Assembly: GCA_021792555.1 (NCBI GenBank)
Contig: JAJYUL010000024.1
Coordinates: 1 to 52,315, forward strand
Length of the DNA stretch: 52,315 nucleotides
Direction of reading: 5' to 3'
Source of the DNA: Pseudomonadota bacterium
GTDB taxonomy: Bacteria; Pseudomonadota; Gammaproteobacteria; Steroidobacterales; Steroidobacteraceae
Part shown: positions 1 to 9,240 of the stretch, piece by piece
Numbering within the stretch: the stretch's first letter is position 1
Layout of the letters: the number at the start of each line of letters is the position of its first letter
Translations under genes and position numbers: made by a program
Notes under the pieces: generated by a model
What the model was told of the DNA's origin: nothing
What the model saw: only the letters and a program-made list of their open reading frames with translations
The model's database searches: none

Positions 1-777
1 GTCGCCAACTTCTGCTCTCGCGTCGCGTGACCCTTACGCTGTTGATTCTCGAAGGTTCGAATTTTGGAGCGCGAAAAATCGTGAGACAGACCTATGGGAC
101 CTTGACAGCAGTCAGGCCATATGAGCCATACATATACGATCATCGGTTCGACGGCGCAGCAAGCGCTCGAGCAATGAGTGGCGATGGGCGGGACAGTCGG
201 CCCAGATCAAGGTCAAGAGTCGTGCCCGGTTAAATACGGTGCACAGACGCCTCAGGATCTTTGACTAGCAGAAGCTTGGCAGACGGGCCGATAGCCCGCG
301 AGCGCGCAGCCGGCCTCGGGCGGGATTAGAATTCCACAGGGGCGCTAGACGGGCATTGTCGGGAGGGATTCGTCGTGCCCGGGGGAGAGAAGTGATGTTC
401 CCCTGTACGGAAGTGCGCGCGGCGCGTGGGACGAGAGAGGGGTTCGTTGGTACATGGGTCATTTTGGGGTGCAGAGAGCCCTTGGATGATCGATGTGCGA
501 TAGTGTCGACATGAAGAGAGTCGAGTCTCGGCTGTATGGGCCGGAACTCGCAGAATTTCCCGCGAGGGTGCACGGTGTCGCAGCCGTGGTCGACGCGCAG
601 GGTATGGCAGTCCTTTTATGGGACACTGGGAGTCTGTGGCAGGAAAGCCGGGAATCTGCGTCTGGAAAAGTACGCTCTTGCGCAGCTACGGAACGGGTAG
701 TACCGTGTTGCTCGGTACCCTCGGCGCAGCCTGATGGTCGAGGAGTCCGCAGCGAATGGCATCAGGAGAATGCACCC
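1..777. other. no supported gene; left edge of window
   Basis: I see no convincing gene here. One frame runs from base 1 to a stop at 28-30 and could be the last codons of a gene entering from the left, but ten codons are not enough to say. The frame of the gene starting at 778 stays open upstream to 493; those residues look like random translation and no ribosome site supports an earlier start. A TTGACA hexamer lies at 102-107 without a good -10 partner. Confidence 0.4.
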
Positions 778-1341
778 ATGCGAGTCAAAGCCGTTTCAAA
801 AGTGGCCCTTGTCGCCGCCGCTGTCGTGTTTGGCGCGCTGCCCGCTTTGGCGGTGGCGCAGGAGAATGTTGAGGCCGTCTGGGTGCCTCGCCACCTGACT
901 TTCATCTATCAGGGTTTTACGACCCGCTACTCCTGTGGTGGTCTGCAGGACAAGGTGCGCGAGATGCTCTCGAAGCTTGGCCCCCGAGACTTGAAGGTGT
1001 TCTCCTACGGCTGCAGCCGGCTGGTCGGTGTCGAGCCCTCCCCGGGAGTGAGGGTGACCATGCAAGTTCTCGTGCCGGCCGGCTCAGAGCAGGGCAAGAA
1101 GGCCGCCGGTCCTGCAATTTCGGCGCATTGGCAGGACGTCGAAATCATGGCGGCAAACTCGAGCTTTGAAGAACAGGGCAACTGCGAGCTGATCCGGCAG
1201 TTCAAGGAGAAGTTCCTGCCGCTGTTCACCACGCGTCACATCCGTTATCAGGCAAACTGCATTCCCCATCAGCTGACCCTCGGCACACACTTGAGCGTCG
1301 AGGTTCTGATGCCCGTGCCAAAGCATGCGCACTCCCGTTGA
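778..1341 (+). CDS. small secreted protein of unknown function
   Basis: About 187 residues. The N-terminus is a clear Sec signal peptide: two lysines, a hydrophobic run rich in Ala and Val, and an ALA-V-AQ type cleavage region near residues 22-27. The mature part has four cysteines (in YSCGG, YGCSR, NCEL and NCIP), which could form two disulfides in the periplasm. I recognise no family. The start at 778 is chosen because AGGAG lies at 764-768, nine bases upstream, and because the signal peptide begins exactly there, although the frame is open further upstream. It stands alone, with no operon partner. Confidence 0.7.
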   Translation: MRVKAVSKVALVAAAVVFGALPALAVAQENVEAVWVPRHLTFIYQGFTTRYSCGGLQDKVREMLSKLGPRDLKVFSYGCSRLVGVEPSPGVRVTMQVLVPAGSEQGKKAAGPAISAHWQDVEIMAANSSFEEQGNCELIRQFKEKFLPLFTTRHIRYQANCIPHQLTLGTHLSVEVLMPVPKHAHSR

Positions 1342-1759
1342 GCGCGTGCCGCTTTTTAGGGGTCTGCATGAGCGAGGCCGACATCACCGAGTAACGCCGT
1401 AGGTCCGTAGGTGCGCCGTGCGCCGGGTAAGCCGCATCCGGGAGGGTACTTGCTTCGGGGACGGCTGACACTGCGTGGTGGCGCAGGCGATTGCCGCTGA
1501 CGAGGACATGCGTTCATCATTCGGCCGCCAGGCAGGCGGCCACGTGTGGCGGACCGAAATTCCGTGGCCATGCCGACGCGGATACCGAAAGCCCATGGTG
1601 TCGGTGAGCCTCGTCACTGATCGAATATAGAGGGAATTGCCTGATCGGCGCCGGCTGCACCGCGTCTCAGGCCGCCTCGTCGGCCCGAGGTAGGCCTTTC
1701 CGTCGCCCTGAGGTGCGAGGAATTCAGAGCGCGCGCGCAGCGGCAAGTCCTCGGCGCTG
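1342..1759. other. intergenic stretch with one perfect hairpin
   Basis: No gene is supported. A perfect inverted repeat GGCCGCC (1523-1529), five-base loop, GGCGGCC (1535-1541) could fold in RNA; it has no T-tract, so calling it a terminator would be a guess. The frame of the next gene is open leftward to a stop at 1709-1711. Confidence 0.4.
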
Positions 1760-2362
1760 GTGGAGCTGCACGCGCGACTGCAGCGGCGCGGCGTTCCCTG
1801 CGCCTACTCGCCCGCCACCGTGGGCCTCGATAGCATCGCGCGTGCGCTCGAGCGTGCCTATCCTGGAGTCAACACCGCGACAATGGGGCGCCGCACCGCG
1901 CGCGTACGGCTGTGGTACGCGGCGGACCGGCGCGCCGGCGTACTGCTGCTCGATCACTTCTCGTGCAATGGCAGCGCGATGGTGGCATTCCTCAGGCGCC
2001 TGCACGGCAGAATCGCGGGTGTGCTGACGGCGGTAGATGTCGATGCACAGCAGGAGCAGCTGCGGATGCGGCCGTGGCGTTATGGGGCGCTTTCTGTGCG
2101 TATGCCGTTGGCAAGCGCACGCCAGCTGCGTGCGATGCTCGATCGGCTCTGGAGTTCCCGTGGGCTGCCCCGGCTCGAGGCAAAGGCGGTGCAAGCATTA
2201 GTTGAGGCGGCGCGCGGCCGTGCGGGATGGATCGTTCAGTGCGTCGAGCTCGCCGGCGAGCCGCGCTACTGGCGCCCGTTCGGCCCCATGGTGACGGTCC
2301 TGTGCGTGGACACGGAAGCGGTGGTGCGCTGGCAGGCGCTGACGATGGTGTGTGCGGATTAG
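1760..2362 (+). CDS. hypothetical protein, possibly a truncated P-loop ATPase
   Basis: About 200 residues with a GTG start; function not recognised. Reading upstream in frame gives a SGKSSALVEL stretch that resembles the end of a Walker A motif, and residues near 54-60 (GVLLLDHF) resemble a Walker B strand. The usual first glycine of the P-loop is absent, and a stop at 1709-1711 closes the frame just before it. This could be a shortened ATPase that lost its N-terminus, or an unrelated protein with chance resemblance. No other ATPase remnant was seen beside it. Real coding is likely but not certain. Confidence 0.45.
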   Translation: MELHARLQRRGVPCAYSPATVGLDSIARALERAYPGVNTATMGRRTARVRLWYAADRRAGVLLLDHFSCNGSAMVAFLRRLHGRIAGVLTAVDVDAQQEQLRMRPWRYGALSVRMPLASARQLRAMLDRLWSSRGLPRLEAKAVQALVEAARGRAGWIVQCVELAGEPRYWRPFGPMVTVLCVDTEAVVRWQALTMVCAD

Positions 2363-2391
2363 TCGGTGCGGCTTGCTCGGACGGGCGACGG

Positions 2392-2748
2392 TCAGCTCTC
2401 GGCAAGTGACGGCGGGTCGGCGGCATCGGGGTTGATCGCGCCGAAGTGCGCGGGCAGATAGGCATAGAAGAGCCGCACCCGTTCGTGCTGCAGCAGCTCG
2501 ATCAGCTTCTGCCCCTCTTCGGGCGTCACGATGAATTCCACTTCGACGGTGAGTGTGCCGGCGAGCTCGAAAAAACGCGCCTCGTGCAGCATGTGGTGGC
2601 GGCCGAAGCCAGCCATCGCCTTGAAGGCCGAGCCGCCGCGGATGCCGAGGCGGTTGCCTTGCTCGAGCAACCATTCCCACACGAGCCTGCCGTGATGGCG
2701 ATGGTTTTCGTGCACGTAGAAGCGAAAGAGCGAGCCGTGCATGATCAC
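2392..2748 (-). CDS. DUF190 family protein (PII-like fold)
   Basis: 118 residues, matching the usual length of DUF190 proteins. Recognisable features are the N-terminal strand after GSLFRFYV, the central RGGSAF-KAMAGFG segment, and the VEVEFIVTPEE strand followed by a helix. DUF190 proteins are small PII-like proteins thought to have regulatory or ligand-binding roles and often sit beside CrcB or other ion transporters; no such partner is present here. The start is GTG at 2748, with an in-frame ATG two codons later at 2742. It is convergent with the gene ending at 2362. Confidence 0.82.
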   Translation of the reverse strand: MIMHGSLFRFYVHENHRHHGRLVWEWLLEQGNRLGIRGGSAFKAMAGFGRHHMLHEARFFELAGTLTVEVEFIVTPEEGQKLIELLQHERVRLFYAYLPAHFGAINPDAADPPSLAES

Positions 2749-2941
2749 GCGCCGTCGAAGCCGGTGCGGCAGTGTATGCCCCGCAGCCTACAGGCTCAAT
2801 CGCCTGTGCACAGAACCGCCGGCCGGTGTGCGCAGAGCGCGGGCCACTCAGGGCGCAGCTCTATTGAGGACGCCCGCAGGACAGTTCGTCTGACCGACCC
2901 GAAGCGCCGGCCCCTGCGCCGCTTCAGAGCCGGCGTGTTCG

Positions 2942-3364
2942 CTACCCGATTGCGCGCAGCGGCTCGTGGGGCTCCGGCGGGTCGAATCCAAGCGCAGGCG
3001 TGGACTCGACGTTGGAGCGGACGCGGCGAGGCGCGGCGGGCGTGCTCGAGCGCACGGCGCTGAGGAAAGTCGGATCAAGCAACAGCCGCACCGGTTCGGG
3101 CGCGAGGTCGCACCATTCCAGCCCCGTGCCGTCGTGTGACCTGCGGGTCACATGCCCCACGGCGCGCCCGAGCGGCTGGCCCAGAGAGCCTGTCGGCAGG
3201 ATCTCGAGTTCGAGCCGCGCGCCGAGCGGACCGGACCATGCGGTGCGCACGAGCGCGCCACTGACGCTGACGTTTTCCAACATTCCGGGCATGGTCTCGC
3301 CGCCGTCGACACGAACTCGCACCGGCACCTGCACTGTGACTCGTCGACCCCAACGATGTTCCAC
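2942..3364 (-). CDS. PilZ domain protein, putative c-di-GMP binding
   Basis: A small single PilZ domain. The RWGRR segment near the N-terminus fits the RxxxR c-di-GMP binding motif, and NVSVSGA further on fits the (D/N)xSxxG motif. About 140 residues if translation starts at the GTG at 3364, which follows a purine-rich GAGGCGGGG stretch. The frame is open to 3541, but the extra 59 residues are Arg/Ala/Pro-rich and unlike PilZ, so I prefer the shorter form. The C-terminal 35 residues look disordered. Such proteins relay c-di-GMP signals to motility or polysaccharide machinery; the partner cannot be inferred here. Confidence 0.72.
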   Translation of the reverse strand: MEHRWGRRVTVQVPVRVRVDGGETMPGMLENVSVSGALVRTAWSGPLGARLELEILPTGSLGQPLGRAVGHVTRRSHDGTGLEWCDLAPEPVRLLLDPTFLSAVRSSTPAAPRRVRSNVESTPALGFDPPEPHEPLRAIG

Positions 3365-3667
3365 GACGCCCCGCCTCGCCCCCAACCGGGTGCATGTGAT
3401 GTGCGCGCGCAGGATGAGCGGTCCGGCATCCGAGCGGCAATACGCACTTGCCGCCGGCCGGATGCGACCGGGCGGACCGATCGCGCGGGAAGCGGCGGCG
3501 CGGCCGAGGCGCGGTGCGGCTTTCCCGGGCGGCGTACGCATTCACCACGACCAGGCTTCGTTGTTGCGTTCTTGGTTGAGTTGCGGCGATGCGCTATACG
3601 TTGATGCCGGATCGAGCGGGGTGAGAGCCGCGCATCCGGCATCCGGACGTGGCGACAGGCGGTAGGT

Positions 3668-5629
3668 GTGGAGCGCAAGAGTCAGCTGACATTGTGGTAC
3701 TGGGTGGCGCTGATCGGGCTGCTGGTCGGCATGCAGTATTACCTGATCGATTCGCACGCCGCCACCATCCCGTACAGCGACTTCAAGACGCTGCTCGCGG
3801 CGGGCAAGGTGCGCGAGGCCACGGTGGGACAGAGCACCATTGCGGCGCAGGTCGATCTCACCGGGGCGAAGGACCTGCTGCCAGCCAGCGAATACCAGCG
3901 GCTGCTCGCCCTGCCGCCGGGCACCGGGGGCGCGCAGATGCGCCGCGTCGTCACGGATCGAGTGGACGATCCGCAGCTGACTCAGCAGCTCGAGGCCGCC
4001 CATGTGCGCTACTCCGGCGCGGCCGAGAGTCCGTGGTTGCGCATGCTGGTCGGCTGGGTCGTGCCGATTGGACTGATCGCCCTGCTGTGGGTCTGGATGA
4101 TGCGCCGCGGGATGGGAGCCGGGACCGGACTGATGACGGGCGTGGGGCAGAGTAGGGCCAAGCTCTATGTCGAGTCGAAGACCGCAGTGCGCTTCGCTGA
4201 TGTGGCCGGCATCGACGAGGCCAAGCAGGAGCTCGAGGAAGTCGTGCAGTTTCTGCGCAATCCGGAGCGCTTCCGGGGCCTCGGCGGAAAGATTCCAAAG
4301 GGGGTGCTGATCGTCGGGGCGCCCGGCACTGGCAAGACGCTGCTCGCCAAGGCGGTGGCGGGGGAGGCAGGTGTGCCGTTTCTCTCGATCAGCGGCTCGG
4401 AGTTCGTCGAGATGTTTGTCGGCGTGGGCGCCGCGCGCGTACGCGACCTGTTCGCGCAGGCGCAGCAGCGGGCGCCGTGCATCATCTTCATCGATGAGCT
4501 CGATGCGCTCGGCAAGGCGCGCGGTGTCTCGGGTCTCGGCGGCAATGACGAGCGGGAGCAGACGCTCAATCAGCTGCTGGTGCAGATGGACGGGTTCGAT
4601 TCGCAGAGCGGGGTCATCATTCTCGCGGCCACGAACCGCCCGGAGATCCTCGATCCGGCGCTCCTGCGGCCCGGCCGCTTCGACCGGCACGTCGCCATCG
4701 ACCGTCCGGACATCAAGGGGCGCGAGGCGATTCTCAAGGTGCATGCCAAGAACGTGCTGTTGAGCCCCGAGGTGGATCTGGGGGTCGTCGCCGCCAAGAC
4801 GCCCGGTTTCGCAGGGGCCGATCTCGCCAACATCGTCAACGAGGCGGCGTTGCACGCCGCGCGGGAGAACAAGAAGGCGGTGGAGCCGAAGGATTTCGAC
4901 GAGGCGATCGACCGCGTGATCGCCGGGCTCGAAAAGCGCAACCGCGTCATGAATCCCAAAGAGAAGGAGACTGTGGCCTATCATGAAGCTGGCCACGCGC
5001 TCGTTGCCGAGAATCGTGCGCACGCGGACCGCGTGAGCAAGATCTCGATCATTCCGCGCGGGATCGGCGCCCTTGGTTACACACAACAATTGCCAACGGA
5101 AGACCGCTATCTGCTCAAGCGCAGCGAGCTGCTCGACCGGTTGGACGTGCTGCTCGGCGGGCGGGTCGCCGAAGAGCTGGTCTATGGCGATGTCTCCACG
5201 GGTGCACAGGATGATCTGCAGCGCGCCACGGACATGGCGCGGCACATGATCACCCAGTACGGCATGAGCGAGCGTCTCGGGCAGGTTACCTTCGATACGA
5301 CGCGTCCGCCGGCGTTTCTGTCCGTACCCCAGGCGCCTCAGCCGGTCAGCTACAGCGAGGAAACCGCCCGAATCATCGACGAGGAAGTCGGCCGGCTCAT
5401 CAAGGATGCGCACGAGCGCGTGGCCAAGACGCTCACCGAGCAGCGCGGCACGCTCGAAGCGCTCGCGCGCCTGCTGCTTGCACAGGAAGTCGTGGACCGC
5501 ACGGCGCTCGATGGGTTGTTGTCCGGCCATCAGAAAACCGATCCTGAGCACCCGACGGCAGCCGCGCAGCCGCAGCGCGAGGTGGCAGCGGCCTCCAGTC
5601 TTCTCCCGCGGGCACGAAGCGCGGGCTGA
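3668..5629 (+). CDS. ftsH: FtsH-type ATP-dependent zinc metalloprotease
   Basis: 653 residues with a GTG start. Domain order is classical: TM helix 1 (about residues 8-25), a periplasmic segment, TM helix 2 (about 122-143), AAA+ ATPase with GAPGTGKT near residue 217 and FIDELDALG (Walker B), the pore loop MFVG, second region of homology with RPGRFDR, and a C-terminal M41 protease with HEAGH (about 439-443). All catalytic residues are intact. FtsH is an inner-membrane hexamer that degrades unstable membrane and soluble proteins. The usual neighbour rlmE is missing, so this is probably a second, accessory FtsH copy. The 669-residue opposite-strand frame is a shadow. Confidence 0.95.
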   Translation: MERKSQLTLWYWVALIGLLVGMQYYLIDSHAATIPYSDFKTLLAAGKVREATVGQSTIAAQVDLTGAKDLLPASEYQRLLALPPGTGGAQMRRVVTDRVDDPQLTQQLEAAHVRYSGAAESPWLRMLVGWVVPIGLIALLWVWMMRRGMGAGTGLMTGVGQSRAKLYVESKTAVRFADVAGIDEAKQELEEVVQFLRNPERFRGLGGKIPKGVLIVGAPGTGKTLLAKAVAGEAGVPFLSISGSEFVEMFVGVGAARVRDLFAQAQQRAPCIIFIDELDALGKARGVSGLGGNDEREQTLNQLLVQMDGFDSQSGVIILAATNRPEILDPALLRPGRFDRHVAIDRPDIKGREAILKVHAKNVLLSPEVDLGVVAAKTPGFAGADLANIVNEAALHAARENKKAVEPKDFDEAIDRVIAGLEKRNRVMNPKEKETVAYHEAGHALVAENRAHADRVSKISIIPRGIGALGYTQQLPTEDRYLLKRSELLDRLDVLLGGRVAEELVYGDVSTGAQDDLQRATDMARHMITQYGMSERLGQVTFDTTRPPAFLSVPQAPQPVSYSEETARIIDEEVGRLIKDAHERVAKTLTEQRGTLEALARLLLAQEVVDRTALDGLLSGHQKTDPEHPTAAAQPQREVAAASSLLPRARSAG

Positions 5630-5805
5630 TTCATCTCATTTTTAGGGGGCTCGCGTCCTCTGCGGGGGATTGCGCCTGCCGGCGCCGGACGGGGCGGTTG
5701 CGCGAGCAGGCGCGATGATTATCCTGAGGCGCGGTTGTTTCGACCCCTGTGTGGGGGAAATGCGTTTCCAGAGAAGGATGTCATCCGACATGAAGAACGG
5801 GCCGC

Positions 5806-6859
5806 ATGTGTATGAAGGAACTTGGCGAACAAGAACGAGTGTCGCGGGAGTGCGACGCACGGGAAGCGCTTCACTGGCCGAGCGGGCTCATCGATGTAGC
5901 GCGTGAATGCGGTGACGCGCAGGAAGCAGGCGCCGGGGGATGTCCAGGGCATGATCGGTCGCAGTGCGGCAATGCGAGCGTTGAGCGGCAAGTCTGTCAG
6001 GTCGAGCGGGCCAGCGGACCGGTGCGGGTATCCGGGGAAAGCGGCGTCGGCAAGGAGCTGATCACGCGGGCGCTGCACGCGGAGAGCGAACGGGCCGACG
6101 GTCCTCCGGTGCCGGGCAATTGCGCCGGATTTCCGCTGAGTTGCTCAAGAGCGAGCTGTTCGGTCATGCCAGCGGCGCATTCACCGGCGCGCAGCGTGCG
6201 CGGCGCGGGCTCATGATCGAGGCGCACGGCGGCACGCTGCTGCTCGATGAGATCGGCGAGCTGCCGGCGGACATGCAGGCGAAGCTGCTGCGCGCGCTGC
6301 AGGATGGACGCGGCCGGCCCGTCGGGGCGAACTTCGAGCGCACTGTCGATGTGCGCATCGTCGCGGCCACCAACCGCGATCTCGAACAGGACGTTGCGCG
6401 CAAGGTGTTCCGCGAGGATCTGTTCTATCGGCTCAACACCTTCAAGTGCAGGTTCCGCCGCTGCCTCAGCGGGCAGGGGTTCTGGCGCTGCTCGAGGGCT
6501 ATCCGTTTCCGGGCAACGTGCGCGAGCTCGCCAACGTCAGCGAACGGGCGGTGAACTTCTGTCCGGGCAACCGGATCGCACCGGGCGATCTTCCCGAGGA
6601 GCTGCGGCTGGCCGGTGCTGGCGTTCCGGATCGTGCGTTCGCTAAAGCCTATCCGTCGGTGAAATCGATCGAGACCGAGTACTCGGCGAAGATCCAGCAG
6701 ATCCGCAACAACAAGACAGCCGTGCGGCTGCGCGAGTGGGTCCGGGCCCGGATGACGCACGCGGTCAAGGCGGCCGGCTTGACCATGCCGCAATTCAACA
6801 ATGTGATGATGCTGATCGGGCGTGTGCCGGCGCTGCGCAAGCAGGTGCTCGGGCACTGA
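5806..6859 (+). pseudogene. decayed sigma-54-dependent (NtrC-type) activator
   Basis: Pieces of one sigma-54 activator AAA+ domain are spread over three frames. In order: a MIGRSAAM segment from 5951, GESGVGKE (Walker A) in a second frame, then [13 protein letters not shown] (the GAFTGA loop), [10 protein letters not shown] (Walker B) and DLFYRLNTF in a third, and VPPLPQR followed by PFPGNVREL in a fourth segment from about 6446. At least three frameshifts are needed. About 45 residues normally found between the LPPLRER-like segment and GNVREL are also missing, so sequencing error alone does not explain it. The receiver or sensor domain is absent. The C-terminal 60 residues are open but show no ordinary Fis-type helix-turn-helix. 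Confidence 0.8.
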
Positions 6860-7145
6860 CCTGCGGCCTGCCGGTGCCACGCCGCGCGTGAGTGGTGCTT
6901 GGCGCGCCGGCGCGCTCCCGGTCGCGCTTGCGTCCCTGCGCGGCGTCGCCCTGGAGCCGGTGCCGGGCGCGGGCGTTGGCGCTGCAGGCATGGACAGGAA
7001 TCCTGCCGATGGCGGCGCACGCGCCGTGGCGCCACAGGGCGACGCTGGCGTTCGGGCGGGACGGCTGCTACTTTTTGTCCGGGCGCATCGCGGCACGGGC
7101 AGCGGTGCGGGCGGGTATGGACAGCATCGAGGAGGCGTCGTGGCG

Positions 7146-8174
7146 ATGAGCAAGTCAGCAGCCGGCAAGATGAAGGTGGCGCAGGTGGCCGCGCCGGGTG
7201 GGGCCTTTCAGATCGTCGAGCGTCCGATTCCCGAGCCGCGGGCCGGCCAGGTGCGCATCAAAGTGCAGGCCTGCGGCATCTGCCACAGCGACGCCTTCAC
7301 GCAGGAGGGAACTTGGCCGGGCATCGAATACCCGCGCGTTCCAGGCCACGAGGTCGCCGGAGTGATCGATGCGCTCGGGCAGGGCGTATCCGCTTGGCGC
7401 ACCGGCCAGCGCGTCGGCGTCGGCTGGCACGGGGGGCAGGACAATACCTGCCCGGCCTGCCGCCGCGGTGACTATCGCAACTGCCGCAACGTGCAGGTGC
7501 CTGGGATCAGCTACGACGGCGGGTACGCCGAGTACATGATCGCGCCCATCGAAGCGCTGGCCGCCATGCCCGAGGGCCTCAATCCCGTCGAGGCCGCTCC
7601 CTTGCTGTGCGCCGGCATCACCACCTATAACGCGCTGCGCCACAGCGGCGCGCGCCCCGGGGACTGCGTCGCTGTGCTCGGCATCGGGGGACTGGGTCAC
7701 CTCGGGATCCAGTTCGCGCACAAGTTCGGTTACCGCGTGGTGGCGATCAGCCGTGGCACTGAGAATGCAACGCTTGCGCACAAACTCGGCGCCAGCGTGT
7801 ACATCGACAGCACCGCCGAGCGCCCGGCCGAGGCGCTGCAGCGAATCGGCGGCGCTCGCGTGATTCTCGCCACGCCGCCGAACGCGAAGGCGATCACCGA
7901 GGTGATCGACGGGCTGGGCCCCGAGGGCAGACTCATCGTGGTCGGGGCCGACTTCAAGCCGATCGAAGTGACTCCGCTGCAACTGATCGCCGGCAGCCGC
8001 ACGATTCAGGGCTGGGCGTCCGGCACACCCGCCGATTCGGAGGACACGCTGCGGTTCGCGGAGCTCTCGGGCGTACGTCCCATGATCGAGACATTCCCGC
8101 TGGAGAAGGCGGGTGAGGCGTACGCGAGGATGATGAGCGGCAAAGCGCAGTATCGCGTCGTCCTCACGATGTGA
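7146..8174 (+). CDS. zinc-dependent alcohol dehydrogenase (MDR family)
   Basis: 342 residues. N-terminal GroES-like domain with the catalytic zinc site ACGICHSD and PGHEVAG, then a Rossmann domain with GIGGLGHLG for NAD(P). It resembles the bacterial AdhP/AdhA group that oxidises primary alcohols or reduces aldehydes in the cytoplasm. In the structural zinc loop, which normally has four cysteines, only three remain (in NTCPACRRGDYRNC); the first is replaced by Asp. GGAGG at 7131-7135 supports ATG at 7146; GTG at 7140 is an alternative. The reading frame is open further upstream, but without a signal for a start. It stands alone, with a 286-base gap after the pseudogene. Confidence 0.9.
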   Translation: MSKSAAGKMKVAQVAAPGGAFQIVERPIPEPRAGQVRIKVQACGICHSDAFTQEGTWPGIEYPRVPGHEVAGVIDALGQGVSAWRTGQRVGVGWHGGQDNTCPACRRGDYRNCRNVQVPGISYDGGYAEYMIAPIEALAAMPEGLNPVEAAPLLCAGITTYNALRHSGARPGDCVAVLGIGGLGHLGIQFAHKFGYRVVAISRGTENATLAHKLGASVYIDSTAERPAEALQRIGGARVILATPPNAKAITEVIDGLGPEGRLIVVGADFKPIEVTPLQLIAGSRTIQGWASGTPADSEDTLRFAELSGVRPMIETFPLEKAGEAYARMMSGKAQYRVVLTM

Positions 8175-8260
8175 CCGGCACGGCCAGGCGATGCCTGCGG
8201 GCGGCGCTCTGCCGCTTCGCTGAGAGCGCGCTCGGTGCCCATGGTCAGCCGGCGCAGGGG

Positions 8261-9061
8261 CTACAGCGCCGCCAGCGCTTCGGCGCACGGCGCGCTCACC
8301 TTCAAGGTGAGCAGGGCATCGGCGCGGGTGAGCCCGAGATTGACCGCGGCGATCGGCCTGTGCAGCTCTGCCGCGGCCCGTACGAAGCGGTAGCCGGAAT
8401 AGACCATTAGCGAGGAGCCGACTACGAGCAGGGCGTCGGCGCGCTCGAGCCGGCGCAGCGCCTCATCGACCCGCTCGCGCGGCACGCTCTCGCCGAAGAA
8501 CACCACATCGGGTTTGAGTATGCCGCCGCAGTACCGGCACCCGGGCACGACGAACGAGTCAAACGGCAGTCCGTCGAGGTCGGCATCGCCATCGGGCGCC
8601 GCGTGTGCGGTCAGGCCGGCCCAGTGCGGATTGCAGCGCAGCATCTGCTCCTGCAGCGCCTCCCGTGCGAGCAGCTGCGCACAGTCCATGCAGCGGACGC
8701 GATCGATGCGGCCGTGCAGATCGATCACCTGCACGCTGCCTGCGGCCTGATGCAGGCCATCGACGTTCTGTGTCACGAGCAGCTCGATCCTCCCGCGGCG
8801 CTCGAGCCGCGCGAGCGCCGCGTGAGCGGCGTTGGGCCTCGCACTGTGCACGCGCGGCCAGCCGGCGAGGCTGCGGGCCCAATAGCGCTTGCGCACCGCC
8901 TCATTGCCCATGAACGAGGCAAAGTTGACCGGCGGCGGGCGCTTCCAGTTGCCGTGCGTGTCGCGGTAATCGGGGATGCCCGAGTCGGTGCTGCAGCCGG
9001 CTCCGGTCAGGACGAAGAGCCGGCGATGGCGAGCGAGGAATGCGTGCAGATCGGCTGGCAT
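8261..9061 (-). CDS. sirtuin, NAD-dependent protein deacylase
   Basis: 266 residues, a Sir2-family Rossmann enzyme. Visible motifs: GAGCSTDSGIPDYR for NAD binding, TQNVDGLH, the catalytic His in LHGR, four zinc cysteines (CMDC and CRYC), KPDVVFFGE, and VVGSSL. The ST-D form of the first motif and the large insertion between the zinc pairs resemble class II/SIRT4-like enzymes rather than CobB. It removes acyl groups from lysines, giving nicotinamide and O-acyl-ADP-ribose. It is divergent from the M42 gene, with about 180 bases between. Confidence 0.92.
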   Translation of the reverse strand: MPADLHAFLARHRRLFVLTGAGCSTDSGIPDYRDTHGNWKRPPPVNFASFMGNEAVRKRYWARSLAGWPRVHSARPNAAHAALARLERRGRIELLVTQNVDGLHQAAGSVQVIDLHGRIDRVRCMDCAQLLAREALQEQMLRCNPHWAGLTAHAAPDGDADLDGLPFDSFVVPGCRYCGGILKPDVVFFGESVPRERVDEALRRLERADALLVVGSSLMVYSGYRFVRAAAELHRPIAAVNLGLTRADALLTLKVSAPCAEALAAL

Positions 9062-9240
9062 CGGTCTTCGGGGGACTTCGGATCGCGGCGAGGGCCGCCG
9101 CAGCCCCGGCCCGCCGCACGATCCGCTCGGGCTGGCGCATCGGTCTCAGCGCGTGCGCCGCCGCGGGCACACGCCGGGTCGGATGCCTCATAATAGCCGC
9201 AAAACATCCAATCGCCCCTGAGGGGCTGCGGGGAGTCGAC

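Noticed and set aside
102-137. TTGACA followed by CATATA as a promoter
   Set aside because: No gene begins within a sensible distance, and the spacing to a -10 is poor.
27-233. 68-residue frame at the left edge
   Set aside because: Arg/Ser-rich translation, no ribosome site and no recognisable family.
3542-5551. 669-residue open frame on the minus strand opposite ftsH
   Set aside because: It mirrors ftsH in codon phase and encodes Arg/His/Asp-rich sequence with no family features; ftsH is complete and conserved.
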